This document shows positions 12,854 through 13,831 of a stretch of 13,831 bases of DNA, one piece after another. The notes under the pieces are model-generated. The model had not been told where the DNA came from and ran no database searches. It saw only the letters and a program-made list of their open reading frames with translations. Positions within the stretch are counted from its first letter, which is position 1, and the number at the start of each line of letters is the position of its first letter. Source of the stretch: Pseudomonadota bacterium (GTDB lineage Bacteria; Pseudomonadota; Gammaproteobacteria; Burkholderiales; Burkholderiaceae_C); the NCBI GenBank assembly GCA_023438115.1, contig JAEZEB010000300.1:1-13831 (forward strand), given 5' to 3'. The translations under genes and the position numbers were made by a program.

Positions 12854-13831
12854 GTGACGCAAGCCCTTCCCCGCCTCACCCGCCGCGTTCTGCTGGCCGC
12901 GGCCCTCGCGGCCGCCGCGCCGCTCGCCGCCGCGCAGGCCTTCCCCAGCAAGCCGGTCAAGCTGCTGGTGGGCTACAGCGCCGGCGGCGGCGTCGATGCC
13001 GTGGCCCGCATGCTGGCGCAGCGCCTGCCCGCCGTCCTGGGCCAGCAAGTGGTGGTGGACAACCGCGCCGGCGCCAGCGGCATGATCGCCGCCGACCTGG
13101 TGGCGCAATCGCCCGCCGACGGCTACACGCTGCTGCTGGGCGAGACCGGGATGCTGATCACCTCGCAGCTGACGCCGCGCGCGAACCTCGATCCGATCAA
13201 GTCGTTCACCCCCGTGGCCGGCGCCTTCGTGCTGCCGCTGATGATCGTGGCCAACAACGAAGTCCCCGCGAGCAACCCGAAGGAGCTGGTCGCGCTGCTG
13301 AAGACGAATCCCGGCAAGTACTCGTACGCGACTTCCGGCGTGGGCACCGTGCACCACCTGGGCTTCGAGATGCTCAAGGCGCAGACCGGCGCCTTCATCG
13401 TGCACGTGCCTTATCGCGGCGCCTCGCAGATCGTGCCCGACGTGATGAGCGGCCAGGTGCCCCTGGGCGTGGTGAGCGCCGCGGCGGGCCTGGCGCAATC
13501 GCGCGCGGGCAAGCTCAAGGCGATCGGCCTCATGAGCAGCGGCAAGCTGCCCGGCGCCGAGAGCGTGCCGGCGATCGCCGATGCGCTGCCCGGCTTCGAC
13601 GCCGCGCCGCGCCTGATGGTGATGGCCCCCGCGGGCACGCCGGCGGCCGTGGTGGACAAGCTGAACGAGGCGATCCGCACCGTGCTCGCCACCGACGACC
13701 TCGCGCAGGCCGCCGCCAAGCAGGGCGCCATCCCCGCCTACGTGCCGCCGGCGCAGCTGGCGAGCTCGCTGCCGCAGGAAGCCGCGCGCTGGGCCCAGAT
13801 CATCCGCACGCAGAAGATCTCCGCGCAGTGA
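12854..13831 (+). CDS. Bug/TctC-family periplasmic tripartite-type solute-binding receptor
   Basis: The 325-aa exported receptor binds a carboxylate in the periplasm. A Sec signal peptide (RLTRRVLLAAALAAAAPLAA) probably ends after AQA at residue 29. The mature protein opens with the family signature FPSKPVKLLVGYSAGGGVD, followed by VVVDNRAGASGMIAADLVAQ and PADGYTLLLG. Later motifs include YSYATSGVGTVHHLGFEM and VPYRGASQIVPDVMSGQVP. The length is typical. Burkholderiales carry many such receptors, often without adjacent TctA/TctB membrane subunits, and none is seen here. The GTG start is set by a strong Shine-Dalgarno AAGGAGAC (12841-12848). The gene is complete and its TGA is the last codon of the window. 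Pairing with the enolase-superfamily gene suggests they share a substrate. Confidence 0.95.
   Translation: MTQALPRLTRRVLLAAALAAAAPLAAAQAFPSKPVKLLVGYSAGGGVDAVARMLAQRLPAVLGQQVVVDNRAGASGMIAADLVAQSPADGYTLLLGETGMLITSQLTPRANLDPIKSFTPVAGAFVLPLMIVANNEVPASNPKELVALLKTNPGKYSYATSGVGTVHHLGFEMLKAQTGAFIVHVPYRGASQIVPDVMSGQVPLGVVSAAAGLAQSRAGKLKAIGLMSSGKLPGAESVPAIADALPGFDAAPRLMVMAPAGTPAAVVDKLNEAIRTVLATDDLAQAAAKQGAIPAYVPPAQLASSLPQEAARWAQIIRTQKISAQ

Noticed and set aside
11579..13498. 639-codon minus-strand frame antisense to the enolase-superfamily and Bug genes
   Set aside because: It is a product of third-position GC bias. The translation is His/Gln/Arg/Gly/Ala-rich with no domain, and both sense genes are well supported.
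1..13831. CRISPR array, tRNA/rRNA, insertion sequence or phage/defence genes
   Set aside because: I saw no regularly spaced repeats, cloverleaf-like segments, terminal inverted repeats, transposase or integrase motifs, or known defence domains.

Overview
The window is very GC-rich and densely packed with genes. Its content fits a betaproteobacterium of the order Burkholderiales, probably Comamonadaceae-like. The indicators are a Bug/TctC-type periplasmic receptor beside an enolase-superfamily enzyme, two LysR regulators, a LysR-GST-flavoprotein cluster, and small conserved proteins of a kind I associate with that order. This placement is inferred from gene content and composition; no rRNA or tRNA is present. 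I see no CRISPR array, insertion sequence, phage gene or other mobile element. The window reads as ordinary chromosome with accessory metabolic and stress modules.

Layout. (1) 1-1909: the 3'-truncated adaptor gene of an RND multidrug efflux pump is divergent from its likely TetR/AcrR repressor. A 24-bp AcrR-like operator (1259-1282) lies between them. (2) 1906-2897: two minus-strand genes encode a secreted charged protein with a duplicated Cys-pair module and a six-cysteine protein of unknown function. (3) 2954-3904: an aldo/keto reductase with a complete catalytic tetrad. (4) 3901-6446: a LysR regulator is divergent from a glutathione S-transferase gene that is translationally coupled (ATGA) to a PNPOx-like flavoprotein. 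A LysR-type T-N11-A palindrome sits in the divergent gap. (5) 6497-8919: a ChrA-type chromate/anion transporter is coupled by ATGA to an MFS transporter. (6) 9028-9877: a 19-codon leader ORF is coupled to a stand-alone cyclic-nucleotide-binding domain protein, which converges on a 103-aa conserved protein. (7) 9924-10672: an ECF sigma factor gene has a plausible autoregulatory ECF promoter (GGAAC/CGTC) in front. (8) 10681-13831: a LysR regulator, an enolase-superfamily (mandelate racemase-like) enzyme and a Bug/TctC solute receptor form a likely cassette for uptake and breakdown of an organic or sugar acid.

The points most worth a second look are these. All three convergent gene pairs share a four-base CTAG in which each gene's TAG stop lies inside the other's end. 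A perfect 9-bp-arm palindrome has the annotated start codon of the second LysR gene in its loop. The enolase-superfamily enzyme departs from the family's KxK and metal-ligand motifs. A leader ORF precedes the cNMP-binding protein. The ECF promoter is also worth testing. I found no convincing wholly new multi-gene system. Several genes (1906-2382, 2496-2897, 9566-9877) have no assignable function.
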